DNA from: Clostridiales bacterium
GTDB lineage: Bacteria; Bacillota; Clostridia; Oscillospirales; Oscillospiraceae
Length of the DNA stretch: 61,372 nucleotides
Reading direction: 5' to 3'
NCBI GenBank assembly: GCA_019423635.1
Contig: JAHZBA010000015.1
Coordinates: forward strand, 1-61,372
The position numbers and the translations under genes were made by a program. Below, one piece after another: positions 32,786-40,799 of the stretch. Each line of letters opens with the position of its first letter. Within the stretch, counting starts at the first letter, position 1. Under the pieces are notes generated by a model. It saw only the letters and a list, made by a program, of their open reading frames with translations, was not told the origin of the DNA and did not search any database.

Positions 32786-34462
32786 ATGGTAAGTGCGGAT
32801 CTGGTGTTACAAAACGGTAAGATAGCGACGGTGGACAAGGCCTTCAGCTTCTGTGAGGCGGTGGCGGTCAGGGACGGGTGGATCATCGACCTTGGGACGA
32901 CAGAGGAGATGCGGGCGCATGTGGGCCCGGAGACCAATGTCATTGACCTGGAGGGCAAGGTGATGTTGCCCGCCGCCAACGACGCCCACATGCACGCCAC
33001 CCTGACCGGCCTGCGCATGGGAGAAGGGGCCCTGGACGTGGGAGCGGCCCAGTCCCTGGCAGAACTGAAAGCGGCAGTAGCCGCAGCGGCCAGAGCGGCC
33101 AAGCCCGGCCAGTGGATCTGGGGCAGCGGGTTTATGGAGTTTTTGTATCCAGAGCTCCAGGCCCAGGGAATGCGGGGTGTGAACCGCTGGGACCTGGACG
33201 AGGCTGCCCCGGATGTGCCAGTGATGCTGAACGATTTCGGCCTCCACACCCTGGTGGTGAACTCCAAAGCGCTGGAGCTCTCCGGCATCACAAAGGACCA
33301 CCCGGACCTGAAGCCGGAGGAGGGCGTCATGGAGCGGGACCCCGCCACCGGGGAGCCCAACGGCCGCTTTTTCGAGTGGTCCTCCCATCATCTCATTGGG
33401 AACCACTGCCCGCCGGTCAGCGACGAGGAGATTGAGGCCAGCATCCTGCGGGTGCAGCAGGCCCTGAACGCCCAGGGGGCCACCAGCCATGTGGATATCG
33501 TTGGCCGGGGTGTGGAGCGGATTTTCCTGGGCGTCAGCCGGGAGCGGTGCATGGAGATTTATGAGCGCATGGCCCGGGAGGGCAAGCTCACCGCCCGGGT
33601 CAGCCTGCACATTAACCCCTGCATCGACGGCGTAGAGAGCTACGATTCCATCATGCAGGCTTTGGAGGAGATGAAGCTGCCGGAGTTCCGGGACCCCAAC
33701 TGGGTTCAGGCGAAGACCGTCAAAATTTTCGGCGACCAGGGGCTGTGGCTGCGTGCCCGGGAGGACCGGCCCCAGGGAGAGGGGCGTTCGGTGTTCCCCG
33801 GCATGACAAATGAGGAGCAGGCGGAGGAGCTCCGCCGCACAATCATAGAGCTGCACCGCCGAGGCTGGCAGGTGGGCATCCACGCCCTGGGCGGCGAGAC
33901 GATTGACACCGCCTACGAGGCGTATATTGAGGCCCAGCAGTTATATCCCAGGGAACAGCCCCGCCACTTTATCATCCATGGTGATGATATGACGGAGGCG
34001 GTGGCCAGGCGGATGGGGCGCTTCGGCATCGGCTGTTCGCCTCAGCCCATTGCGGCCAACATTGTGGCCGGGATGAACGCGCCCCGGATGACCGCGGGGG
34101 AGGAACTGTTCAACTGGGGTGCCTATATGAAGGCGGGCTGTTGGATTTCCGGCGGCTCCGACTCTCCCTGTTTTGATTTCAATTGGCGCTCCGGTGTGCA
34201 GTTCGCGGTGACCCGTACGACTCTGGCGGGGCAGGCCATCCGGCCGGATCTGGCCATGAGCCTGGAGGACGCCATTCGGATGTATACCATCAGCGGAGCT
34301 TATCAGGAGCATATGGAGCATGTCCGGGGGTCCATCGAGACCGGAAAGGTAGCGGATTTCCAGGTTCTGGGGCGGGATATTTTTACCTGTCCCGCCGCAG
34401 AAATCGGACAGATTCCTGTGATCATGACCATCTGCGGCGGTAAGGTGGTCTACCAGGCATAA
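32786..34462 (+). CDS. YtcJ-type amidohydrolase (copy 2)
   Basis: This 558-residue protein has exactly the same length as copy 1 and aligns with it without gaps at the N-terminus (VLQNGKIATVDKAFSFCEAV against VIQNGKIATVDRNFTYVEAV). The metal HxH is again His68 and His70 (NDAHMHA). Later ligands lie in GIHALGGETID, IHGDDMTEAV and SGGSDSPCFDFNWRSG. The central residues differ from copy 1 (GDQGLWLRAREDRP for DLGGPTWQRPGIRP), so substrate choice probably differs. It lies 84 bases after the OYE-like gene, behind a GGAGGTGCCCT site. Confidence 0.85.
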   Translation: MVSADLVLQNGKIATVDKAFSFCEAVAVRDGWIIDLGTTEEMRAHVGPETNVIDLEGKVMLPAANDAHMHATLTGLRMGEGALDVGAAQSLAELKAAVAAAARAAKPGQWIWGSGFMEFLYPELQAQGMRGVNRWDLDEAAPDVPVMLNDFGLHTLVVNSKALELSGITKDHPDLKPEEGVMERDPATGEPNGRFFEWSSHHLIGNHCPPVSDEEIEASILRVQQALNAQGATSHVDIVGRGVERIFLGVSRERCMEIYERMAREGKLTARVSLHINPCIDGVESYDSIMQALEEMKLPEFRDPNWVQAKTVKIFGDQGLWLRAREDRPQGEGRSVFPGMTNEEQAEELRRTIIELHRRGWQVGIHALGGETIDTAYEAYIEAQQLYPREQPRHFIIHGDDMTEAVARRMGRFGIGCSPQPIAANIVAGMNAPRMTAGEELFNWGAYMKAGCWISGGSDSPCFDFNWRSGVQFAVTRTTLAGQAIRPDLAMSLEDAIRMYTISGAYQEHMEHVRGSIETGKVADFQVLGRDIFTCPAAEIGQIPVIMTICGGKVVYQA

Positions 34463-34687
34463 GGGATTCCCCCTGCATGGAAGGACATGTCAGGTGAGTC
34501 GGAAGATCGGAGACACCCGGTTTGCCAAAAGGTTCCGGCGGCGTGAGCGGGAGGAATGCCGGAAGGGGACTTCGCAGAGCCGCAGATCCTGGAAAAGCGG
34601 TATAGGAGTGGTGTTTGCCCTGACGGGACGCTGTCCCATGCAGACAGCCATGGCCGCAGGCCATGGCTCTGTTCCAGGAGTCCAGAA

Positions 34688-34721
34688 AAACCGGCCGGCT
34701 GAAAACTCAGCCGGCCGGTTT
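34688..34721. terminator. Strong hairpin terminator
   Basis: AAACCGGCCGGCTGA pairs perfectly with TCAGCCGGCCGGTTT across an AAAC loop (34703-34706). It may end the YtcJ copy 2 transcript, although it lies 225 bases downstream. Confidence 0.7.
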
Positions 34722-34890
34722 CGGCAAAACGGAGCTTGAACACATTCTATGCAAGGGTCTGGTGCTGTGCCAACGCAGCGGAGACACATAAGCGCATGGC
34801 GGAAACGTTCTTGAACGACAAGGACTCCATTGGAGGCGGCGGGGCAGAGAAACTTGTGGTGTACGACAATGCAGTTGTCAAGCATTAACT

Positions 34891-34914
34891 AAGAGGGGGC
34901 GTAAGCCCCCTCTT
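34891..34914 (+). terminator. Hairpin AAGAGGGGGC-GTAA-GCCCCCTCTT
   Basis: A 10-base perfect stem with a GTAA loop is followed by TCC after the TCTTT end. It lies 2 bases after the 30-codon frame at 34796-34888, which makes that frame look like the true 3' end of a former gene. Confidence 0.7.
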
Positions 34915-35060
34915 TCCGTGTGCAAATTCGTGTGCAATTTTTGGGGTAAAATGCTATTTTTATGTATCACAATGCTTTAATAACAAATCATTCCAAATCC
35001 CTCAAAACGTTGCGGCAGTAAGAAAAAACCTGGGACACTTGAAAGACAAGGTCCCAGGTT

Positions 35061-35136
35061 TGGTCCGAGTGGCGGGATTTGAACCCACGGCCTCTTGGTC
35101 CCGAACCAAGCGCGCTACCAACTGCGCTACACCCGG
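35061..35136 (-). tRNA. tRNA-Pro (anticodon CGG)
   Basis: On the minus strand the 5' acceptor strand CCGGGTG (35136-35130) pairs with CACTCGG (35071-35065), with one G-U. The D arm contains AGCGCAGTTGGTAGCGC. The anticodon stem CTTGG/CCAAG holds the loop TTCGGGA, giving anticodon CGG at 35103-35101. The T arm has GGGTTCAAATCCC. The 3' end is A plus an encoded CCA (35064-35061). CGG reads CCG proline codons, suited to a GC-rich genome. Confidence 0.97.
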
Positions 35137-35238
35137 ATGCAACGCCATTTATTATACGGAATATTTTGGCGTCTGTCAAGGTCATATTCAAAGAAAAATC
35201 CGCATAGGCTCCAGAAGAACTTGCGGGGAGGGACTGGT

Positions 35239-36213
35239 ATGACATCACGGCAGACGGGACGGAGAATCGCGGCAATGACGGCGGCACAGCGCCGGAGACC
35301 GGTGAGACACAGCGGCGTCCGGCAGACCGCCCGGCGCAGGGAGGAGCCTCTGCGGCCCGCGGAGCGGCGGCAGCTGCTGCAGCTGGTGGTTTGCAGCGGC
35401 ATCTTTGTGCTGCTGGTGGCGGCCAAGCTGTTGCTGCCTGGAAAGATGGCGGAGATCAATGGAGCGCTCTCTCAGGCTATGGAAAGAAATATGGACGTAC
35501 AGGCTGTCTTCTCTGCTGTGGGGCGGGCCTTCTCCGGACAGAGCGATGTGAGCAGCACCGCTGACGAGGTCTACCGGGCAGTCTTTCATCCGGACAGCAA
35601 AGAGGAGGCCCTGGAGACCTCTGCACAGGTCCCGGACCTGCAGGAGGGAGCGGCTTTGGACTTGCTGCGGGGTTACCTGCCGGCGGAGGAGATGCCCCCG
35701 GCAGAGGAGACGGTGCCGGAAGCTCCGGTGCCGCCGGAGGAACAGGTGGCAACATTGGCCTATGTGCTTTACTCCGACCAGAATCTCCCGGAAAACGTAA
35801 GTATGCAGCAGGCTATTTTGGATTTTGATTACTGTACGCCGGTGAACGGTGTGGTGAGCTCCGGCTTTGGCTACCGGGACCACCCAGTGGAGGGGGAGGA
35901 ACGGTTCCACTATGGCTTGGATCTGGCGGCAGACAGCGGTACGGAGATCCGCTGCTTCGCTGACGGCACCGTCACCGCAGTGGGGGAGAGTAGCAGCTAT
36001 GGAAAATACTGCATCGTCTCCCACGCCGGGGGATATTCCACACTGTACGCCCACTGCAGCCGGGTGACAGTCTCCTCGGGCACCGCGGTCCGGGAGGGAC
36101 AGAAGCTGGCCGAGGTGGGAGAGACCGGAATCGCCACCGGCCCCCATCTGCACTTTGAGCTGCAGAAGGACGGAACGTATCTGAATCCTGTCTATTATGT
36201 GGCGGCGTCCTGA
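35239..36213 (+). CDS. M23/LytM-domain membrane protein, SpoIVFA-like
   Basis: This 324-residue protein has a basic N-terminus, one membrane helix (LLQLVVCSGIFVLLVAAKLL, near residues 50-70), an acidic and Pro-rich linker, and a C-terminal LytM/M23 domain. The zinc motifs look complete: HYGLDLA and GPHLHFEL. The adjacent M50 protease gene overlaps its end, which is the arrangement of spoIVFA-spoIVFB, where the membrane LytM-like protein holds the sigma-K processing protease. A true endopeptidase is the alternative, since the metal residues are present. The start follows GGGGAGGGACTGGT. Confidence 0.72.
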   Translation: MTSRQTGRRIAAMTAAQRRRPVRHSGVRQTARRREEPLRPAERRQLLQLVVCSGIFVLLVAAKLLLPGKMAEINGALSQAMERNMDVQAVFSAVGRAFSGQSDVSSTADEVYRAVFHPDSKEEALETSAQVPDLQEGAALDLLRGYLPAEEMPPAEETVPEAPVPPEEQVATLAYVLYSDQNLPENVSMQQAILDFDYCTPVNGVVSSGFGYRDHPVEGEERFHYGLDLAADSGTEIRCFADGTVTAVGESSSYGKYCIVSHAGGYSTLYAHCSRVTVSSGTAVREGQKLAEVGETGIATGPHLHFELQKDGTYLNPVYYVAAS

Positions 36214-36823
36214 GATCAGCGTTTCGCCGGGGTTCTGCCTGCTGATTGGCTGGTTTGGCGCGGTCAACGGCTGGCAGCCCCTGGTGATGGTGCTGGCGGC
36301 GGCCATTACCCACGAGCTGGGCCACTGGGCGGCGCTGCGCCTGCTGGGCGTGCAGGTGCGGGCACTGCGGATTGCGCTGCCTGGCGCGGTTCTGGAGAGC
36401 AGCAGCGGCACGCTGTCCTATGGCCGGGAGCTGGCGGCGGTGCTGGCAGGGCCCGGGGCAAATCTGCTGTGTGCCCTGGCCCTGACTGCCCTGGGACCGG
36501 GCCGGGAGGCAGAGGCGGGGGCGCATCTGGTGCTGGGTGTTTTCAACCTGCTGCCGGTGCGGCCTCTGGATGGCGGCTGCGCCGTGTACTTGGTGTTGTC
36601 CTGGCTGCTGGGCCCGGAGGCAGGGGAGCGGGCGGCCCGCTGGACAGGCATCACAGCCGCCCTGGCATCGTCCGTTTTCCTGGGCTGTTTGATGCAGCGC
36701 ACCGGCGGCAGTCTATGGCTGCTGCCGGCCCTGATGGGCTTTTTGACGGCGGCGGCGCGGGAACTGGGCGTGGGAAACATCCGGCAGAGAACCGTATCCG
36801 CCTGGAAGAGGGGCGGCGGATGA
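36197..36823 (+). CDS. M50 site-2 membrane metalloprotease, SpoIVFB-like
   Basis: This 208-residue integral membrane protease has HELGH at residues 39-43 in the second helix and a second metal motif NLLPVRPLDGG near residue 115-125. It has about five or six helices and no PDZ or CBS domain. Size, motif spacing and overlap of 17 bases with the LytM-domain gene fit SpoIVFB, which activates pro-sigma-K in the mother cell during sporulation. The substrate itself is not in the window. The overlap implies translational coupling. Confidence 0.8.
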   Translation: MWRRPEISVSPGFCLLIGWFGAVNGWQPLVMVLAAAITHELGHWAALRLLGVQVRALRIALPGAVLESSSGTLSYGRELAAVLAGPGANLLCALALTALGPGREAEAGAHLVLGVFNLLPVRPLDGGCAVYLVLSWLLGPEAGERAARWTGITAALASSVFLGCLMQRTGGSLWLLPALMGFLTAAARELGVGNIRQRTVSAWKRGGG

Positions 36824-36893
36824 CCCGGCCTTGCCGGCGCGGCGCCGCCGGACCGGGTGAGGGAAGAGAACAGCGCCGGAATGGGTGGAAAAG

Positions 36894-36953
36894 ACTCTGC
36901 CGCGCCGCAGCGGCAGAGTGGAAAAGCCCCGGGACCATGTCCCGGGGCTTTTT
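36894..36953 (+). terminator. Tandem hairpins, second a rho-independent terminator
   Basis: ACTCTGCCGC / GCGGCAGAGT (36894-36919) is followed by AAAGCCCCGGGAC-CAT-GTCCCGGGGCTTT (36923-36951) and TTTTT. It separates spoIVFB-like from the convergent dsdA gene. Confidence 0.85.
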
Positions 36954-36992
36954 GTGACGGATTGTACTGAGCTGAGCTCAGGTCTCTGGGAA

Positions 36993-38345
36993 TCAGACGC
37001 TCTTTCCCTTCTGGTAGTAGGAGTTCATGATCTCCGCAGGGACCATGCCGCCTCCGGTTGCCCAGGCAATGTGGGTGATATTGTCCTGATACTTCACAAG
37101 CCCTTCCTTCTCCAGGTAGGCCTTGCCCGCGTCGCTTCCGTGGACGAAGGCTGCCCCGGGGACGCCTGCCAGAGCGCTGGGCTCCAGCTTGATCTGCTCG
37201 GTGTCGGTCATCTCCGCCAGCAGATGATACAGATGATCGTCGTCCACCGTGTAGGAGCCGCTCATGAACGGGTGCATCAGCCGGCCCACCAGCGCCGAGC
37301 ATCTGCCGACAGCCAGACCGTCCGCTGCGGTTTTGTTGTCGATGTGGAAGTCCTGGACACAGATCTGCTCATAATAGCCGGTAGACAGGCCGAGAAGCAT
37401 GCAGGGGGAGTGGGTGGGCTCTGCGAAGAAGCAGTGGACGGCATCTCCATAGAGATTCTTCAGTCCAAACGCCACGCCTCCGGGGCCGCCGCCTACGCCG
37501 CAGGGCAGGTAGACGAACAGGGGATGCTCGCGATCCACAGGGATCTTGGCCTCCTCCAGCTGCTTTTTCAGCCGCAGTGCCGCAACCGTGTAGCCCAGGA
37601 ACAGATCCTTGGACTGCTCATCGTCAATGAAATGGCAGTTGGGATCGCTCTCCGCCTGGCTCCGTCCCTCGGCCACGGCGAGGCTGTAATCGTCGTCATA
37701 CTCCCGCACCTTGACGCCCAGTCCGCGGAGCATATCCTTTTTCCACTGACGGGCGTCGGCGGACATATGTACGGTGACATCCAGACCAAACTTCGCGCTC
37801 ATAATGCCGATGGAAAGGCCCAGATTGCCCGTGGACCCCACCGCGATGCGGTAGTTGGAGAAGAACTCCCGGAACCGGGGCTCGGCCAGCACGGAGTAGT
37901 CGTCCTCCCATGTCAGCATCCCCTGGCGGACCGCCAGGCTCTCGGCGTACTTCAGCACCTCATAGATGCCGCCTCTTGCCTTGATGGAGCCGGAAATCGG
38001 CAGCATACTGTCGCATTTGAGGAACATCTTTCCCGGAATCTGAAGCGCGCTCTCCTTCTCCAGAGCCGCCTTCATGTGGGGGATTTCCCGAAGAGGAGAC
38101 TCAATGATGCCGCCGCTGGGGGCCGTCTCAGGAAAGGCCTTGGCCAGATACGGCGCAAAACGGTTCCATCTTGCATCTGCATCCTTGATGTCATCCATGG
38201 AGAGGATGCAGTTGGACATGGCGGAATCGGAGGGCACTTTTTTGTCGTTGATCCACAGAAACTCTTTCAGCTGCTGCATCTCGCGGATGATGGGATACGT
38301 CCGGCACCACTCCGCTTCCGTCATATTCAGGATTACATGGTCCAT
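36993..38345 (-). CDS. dsdA: D-serine dehydratase
   Basis: This 450-residue PLP enzyme converts D-serine to pyruvate and ammonia. The Schiff-base lysine is Lys122 in SGSIKARGGIYEVL. The phosphate-binding glycine stretch is LPCGVGGGPGG, and VGSTGNLGLSIGI is the Asn-containing loop. Length and pattern match DsdA rather than threonine dehydratase. It lies 53 bases after the M20 peptidase gene, probably in the same operon. The joint arrangement suggests release and breakdown of a D-serine-containing or related compound. Confidence 0.92.
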   Translation of the reverse strand: MDHVILNMTEAEWCRTYPIIREMQQLKEFLWINDKKVPSDSAMSNCILSMDDIKDADARWNRFAPYLAKAFPETAPSGGIIESPLREIPHMKAALEKESALQIPGKMFLKCDSMLPISGSIKARGGIYEVLKYAESLAVRQGMLTWEDDYSVLAEPRFREFFSNYRIAVGSTGNLGLSIGIMSAKFGLDVTVHMSADARQWKKDMLRGLGVKVREYDDDYSLAVAEGRSQAESDPNCHFIDDEQSKDLFLGYTVAALRLKKQLEEAKIPVDREHPLFVYLPCGVGGGPGGVAFGLKNLYGDAVHCFFAEPTHSPCMLLGLSTGYYEQICVQDFHIDNKTAADGLAVGRCSALVGRLMHPFMSGSYTVDDDHLYHLLAEMTDTEQIKLEPSALAGVPGAAFVHGSDAGKAYLEKEGLVKYQDNITHIAWATGGGMVPAEIMNSYYQKGKSV

Positions 38346-38398
38346 ATTTCAAGTCCTCGTTTTATCAAGAATCGCCAGTCTGTCTGCGGAGGTCCCGC

Positions 38399-39577
38399 TT
38401 ACTTTCCCTGAGCAAACTCGCCGATGTTGGCGACAGAGGCCACATACATCTTGGCCCGCTCAAAGAGGGACTCCACGACGGCATACTCTCTCATGGTGTG
38501 ATTCCACTGGCCGCGGACGCCGCAGGAGCAGATGGTGGGTACGCCGGCAATGGTGGTGGAGGCGGAGTCGGAGCCGCCGCCCAGAGGACGTCCGTTCACC
38601 TCGGGGAGATCATACTCCTTGGCGGTGTTCTTCACGAACTCGAAGAAGCGCATACCCTCCTCGGTGGTCTCGAACACATCCAGCTTGTTGAGGAAGGCAT
38701 ATTTGGTGGTGGTGCCTTCAATATGGGTGGTCTTGCAGATCTCGTCCAGCTTCTTCAGCAGGATTTCCTTGCCGGCCATGGTGGTATAGCGCATATCAAG
38801 CACCACTTCACAGTGGGCGGGAACCGCGTTGGGCACCGTGCCGCCCTGGATCGTTCCGATGTTGCAGGTATTTCCGATGGACAGATCCGTCATGTTGTGG
38901 AAGTCGATGATCTTGTAGGCCATCTCCGCGATGGAGCTGCGGCCGCCCTGGAAGTCGTTGCCGGAGTGGGTCTCCACGCCCTCGACCTCGACGGTATACC
39001 GCAGGCAGCCCTTGCGGCCGGTGCAGAGGTAGTTGTCGATCAGGCCCGTCTCCATGTTGAACGCGCACAGGCAGCCCTTGGCCTCGGCCTCGATGATCTC
39101 TGCGCCCTGGGAGGCGGTGTGGTTGATCTCCTCGTCGCCGGAGAAGCAGAACTTGATGGGCCGCTCGTTCCAGCCCATTTTGTTCAGCGCCTTCACGGCG
39201 GTCAGAGCGATGAGAATGCCGCCCTTCATGTCAAGCACGCCGGGGCCGTAGGCCTTTCCGTCCTCAATGCGGAAGGGATTCTCCGGGTGCATTCCGGAGG
39301 GGAACACGGTATCCATGTGGCCCAGGAACATAATGGGCGCGCCCGGACGGTCCTTCCCCAGGATGCCAACCAGAGTGTCGGCATTGGGCGGAGCGGGAAC
39401 ATATTTGCACTCAAAGCCTGCCTTCTCCATCTCACCCTTGAGGAAATCGGAGAAAATCTTGACTTTATCGGGGGTTTTGCTCCAGCTCTCGCGGTTCACA
39501 AATTCCTTGTAAAGCGCAATGGTCTCATCTCTGATCTCATCAATGTACTGGAACGCGGTCGACAAATCTTTACTCAT
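38399..39577 (-). CDS. M20-family metallopeptidase (glutamate carboxypeptidase-like)
   Basis: This 392-residue zinc peptidase/deacylase has its metal residues in GHMDTVFPSG (His87, Asp89), GPGVLDMKGG (Asp116) and SGDEEINH (Glu149, Glu150). The dimerisation domain lies in the middle (GVETHSGNDFQGG) and the last ligand is an His in QWNHTMRE. The pattern is that of the CPG2/ArgE-DapE group acting on N-acylated amino acids or dipeptides. It starts at ATG 39577 behind GAAAGGGGACTGAAAC, with its own promoter upstream. It is divergent from the XRE-cupin gene. Confidence 0.88.
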   Translation of the reverse strand: MSKDLSTAFQYIDEIRDETIALYKEFVNRESWSKTPDKVKIFSDFLKGEMEKAGFECKYVPAPPNADTLVGILGKDRPGAPIMFLGHMDTVFPSGMHPENPFRIEDGKAYGPGVLDMKGGILIALTAVKALNKMGWNERPIKFCFSGDEEINHTASQGAEIIEAEAKGCLCAFNMETGLIDNYLCTGRKGCLRYTVEVEGVETHSGNDFQGGRSSIAEMAYKIIDFHNMTDLSIGNTCNIGTIQGGTVPNAVPAHCEVVLDMRYTTMAGKEILLKKLDEICKTTHIEGTTTKYAFLNKLDVFETTEEGMRFFEFVKNTAKEYDLPEVNGRPLGGGSDSASTTIAGVPTICSCGVRGQWNHTMREYAVVESLFERAKMYVASVANIGEFAQGK

Positions 39578-39674
39578 GTTTCAGTCCCCTTTCAAAAGTT
39601 TGTGGTTCTCTGCCTGAACTCGCGGGAAGGCGCGAGGATGATGCGGAAATCATCCTGATCCTTCCGTTAAGTAT

Positions 39675-39703
39675 AGATTAACATCTGCTTTGGGGGATGT
39701 CAA
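39675..39703 (-). promoter_or_regulatory. Sigma-A promoter for M20 peptidase/dsdA operon
   Basis: On the minus strand TTGACA (39703-39698) and TAATCT (39680-39675) are separated by 17 bases. It lies about 100 bases before the M20 start. Confidence 0.6.
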
Positions 39704-40066
39704 CAAGAATCTTCCTGGTTTTTAAAATTTTTTGTGAATTCCCAGTAGATTTTCCAGGGTTCCCATGGTTTTTCTCGGTCCGGGTGTTTTGGCACAGTTC
39801 AAACGGAGGTGCCGTATCTCCCGCAGACGGTGTGGAAATGCGGAGAATCAGGCGCTTTTGGGTTGACTTTTTGGATGGATTCTTTTAATATGAAATCGTA
39901 TTTGTGCAGTTATGCCGGCCCATTGGAGAGGGTGCGGGCCGGCTCCGGCCGGGGGAGATCCCCATTGGCAAGAGCCCCCTGGAGCGGCCGGTATTGGGGA
40001 ATGCCGCGGCCTTGGAGAAATGGACATGCGGAAAACTGCGATTGCTGTCCGGAAGGAATGGAAATC
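39704..40066. other. Intergenic region upstream of XRE-cupin gene
   Basis: This forms the right part of the long divergent space. It contains CCTGG/CCAGGG/CCATGG elements spaced among T runs at 39710-39775 and is otherwise without evident structure. An in-frame open extension of the XRE gene begins near 39809 but has no homology or ribosome site. No RNA gene was recognised. Confidence 0.35.
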
Positions 40067-40636
40067 ATGGAGACAATAGAGAAGAACGATGCAAATCTTG
40101 GTGCGGTCTTTCAGGAGATACGGAAGTCCAAGGGATTCAGCCTGCGGCAGCTGGCGGCGGAGACCGGGCTCACGGCGTCGATGCTGAGCCAGATCGAGCG
40201 GGATCTGGTGAACCCGTCCATCAACACGCTGCGGGTGATTGCCAAGGCGCTGGATGTCCCGATGTACAAGTTTTTCCTGGGGGAGACCGTGGATGAGCAG
40301 CTGGTGGTCCGAAGGGGCGGGCGGCTTACCATCGGAAGGCCGGAGAGGGACGATATTATCTACGAGCTTCTGACGCCGAAGCTGAATGAAAAAATTGAAT
40401 TTTGTATGATGCATATTCCGCCTCATAACAACTCTTCCACCCTGAAGTCCCAGCACGCAGGCGACGAGGTGGCCTACGTGGTAAACGGCGTGATCAAACT
40501 GTTTGTCAACGAGGTTCCCTATGAACTCAGCACCGGCGACAGCGTCATGATGCCGGCAGGCAGCATCCACCGGTGGCAGAATGACGGAGAGGAGACCGTC
40601 GATGTGCTGTTTGCCGTGACGCCGGCGAGCTTTTAA
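40067..40636 (+). CDS. XRE-family regulator with C-terminal cupin domain
   Basis: This 189-residue protein has an XRE helix-turn-helix at residues ~12-67 (FSLRQLAAETGLTASMLSQI, NPSINTLRVIAKALDV). A cupin sensor domain fills the rest (HAGDEVAYVVNGVIKLFVNE, DSVMMPAGSIHRWQN). ATG 40067 follows GGAAGGA; another ATG at 40058 is too close to that box. Such proteins usually sense a small metabolite and repress neighbouring catabolic genes. It is divergent from the M20/dsdA operon, which is the most likely target. The downstream ribokinase is separated by a terminator. Confidence 0.87.
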   Translation: METIEKNDANLGAVFQEIRKSKGFSLRQLAAETGLTASMLSQIERDLVNPSINTLRVIAKALDVPMYKFFLGETVDEQLVVRRGGRLTIGRPERDDIIYELLTPKLNEKIEFCMMHIPPHNNSSTLKSQHAGDEVAYVVNGVIKLFVNEVPYELSTGDSVMMPAGSIHRWQNDGEETVDVLFAVTPASF

Positions 40637-40663
40637 GGGCGATTTTGAACGGAAGGGCTCTTG

Positions 40664-40704
40664 TCCCGCAGCATCTGTTTTACCAGGGCTGTGGGATTTT
40701 TTTT
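40664..40704 (+). terminator. Terminator after XRE-cupin gene
   Basis: TCCCGCAGC pairs with GCTGTGGGA (one G-U) and eight T bases follow at 40697-40704. Confidence 0.85.
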
Positions 40705-40799
40705 ACAGCCGTATGTCCGGAGAAGGCGGCGGTTCAGACCGGGAAAGAGGTCTCCGGCATGGATGCAGGCCGGGTCAGAAGGGGATTGGAGAGACTGAG

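Larger units (their letters stand above)
34463..35060. other. Gene-poor region between YtcJ copy 2 and tRNA-Pro, possible remnant
   Basis: Two hairpins are clear and are listed separately. A 30-codon frame at 34796-34888 (MAETFLNDKD at its start, DNAVVKH at its end) just before the second hairpin could be the tail of a decayed gene, but I recognise no family. At 34919-34941 a near-direct repeat GTGTGCAAATT/GTGTGCAATTT appears. The closeness to a tRNA gene would fit the remnant of an integrated element, without proof. Confidence 0.3.

Noticed and set aside
38346..38398. Promoter for dsdA alone
   Set aside because: No -35/-10 pair is evident in 53 bases, so I treat dsdA as part of the M20 operon.
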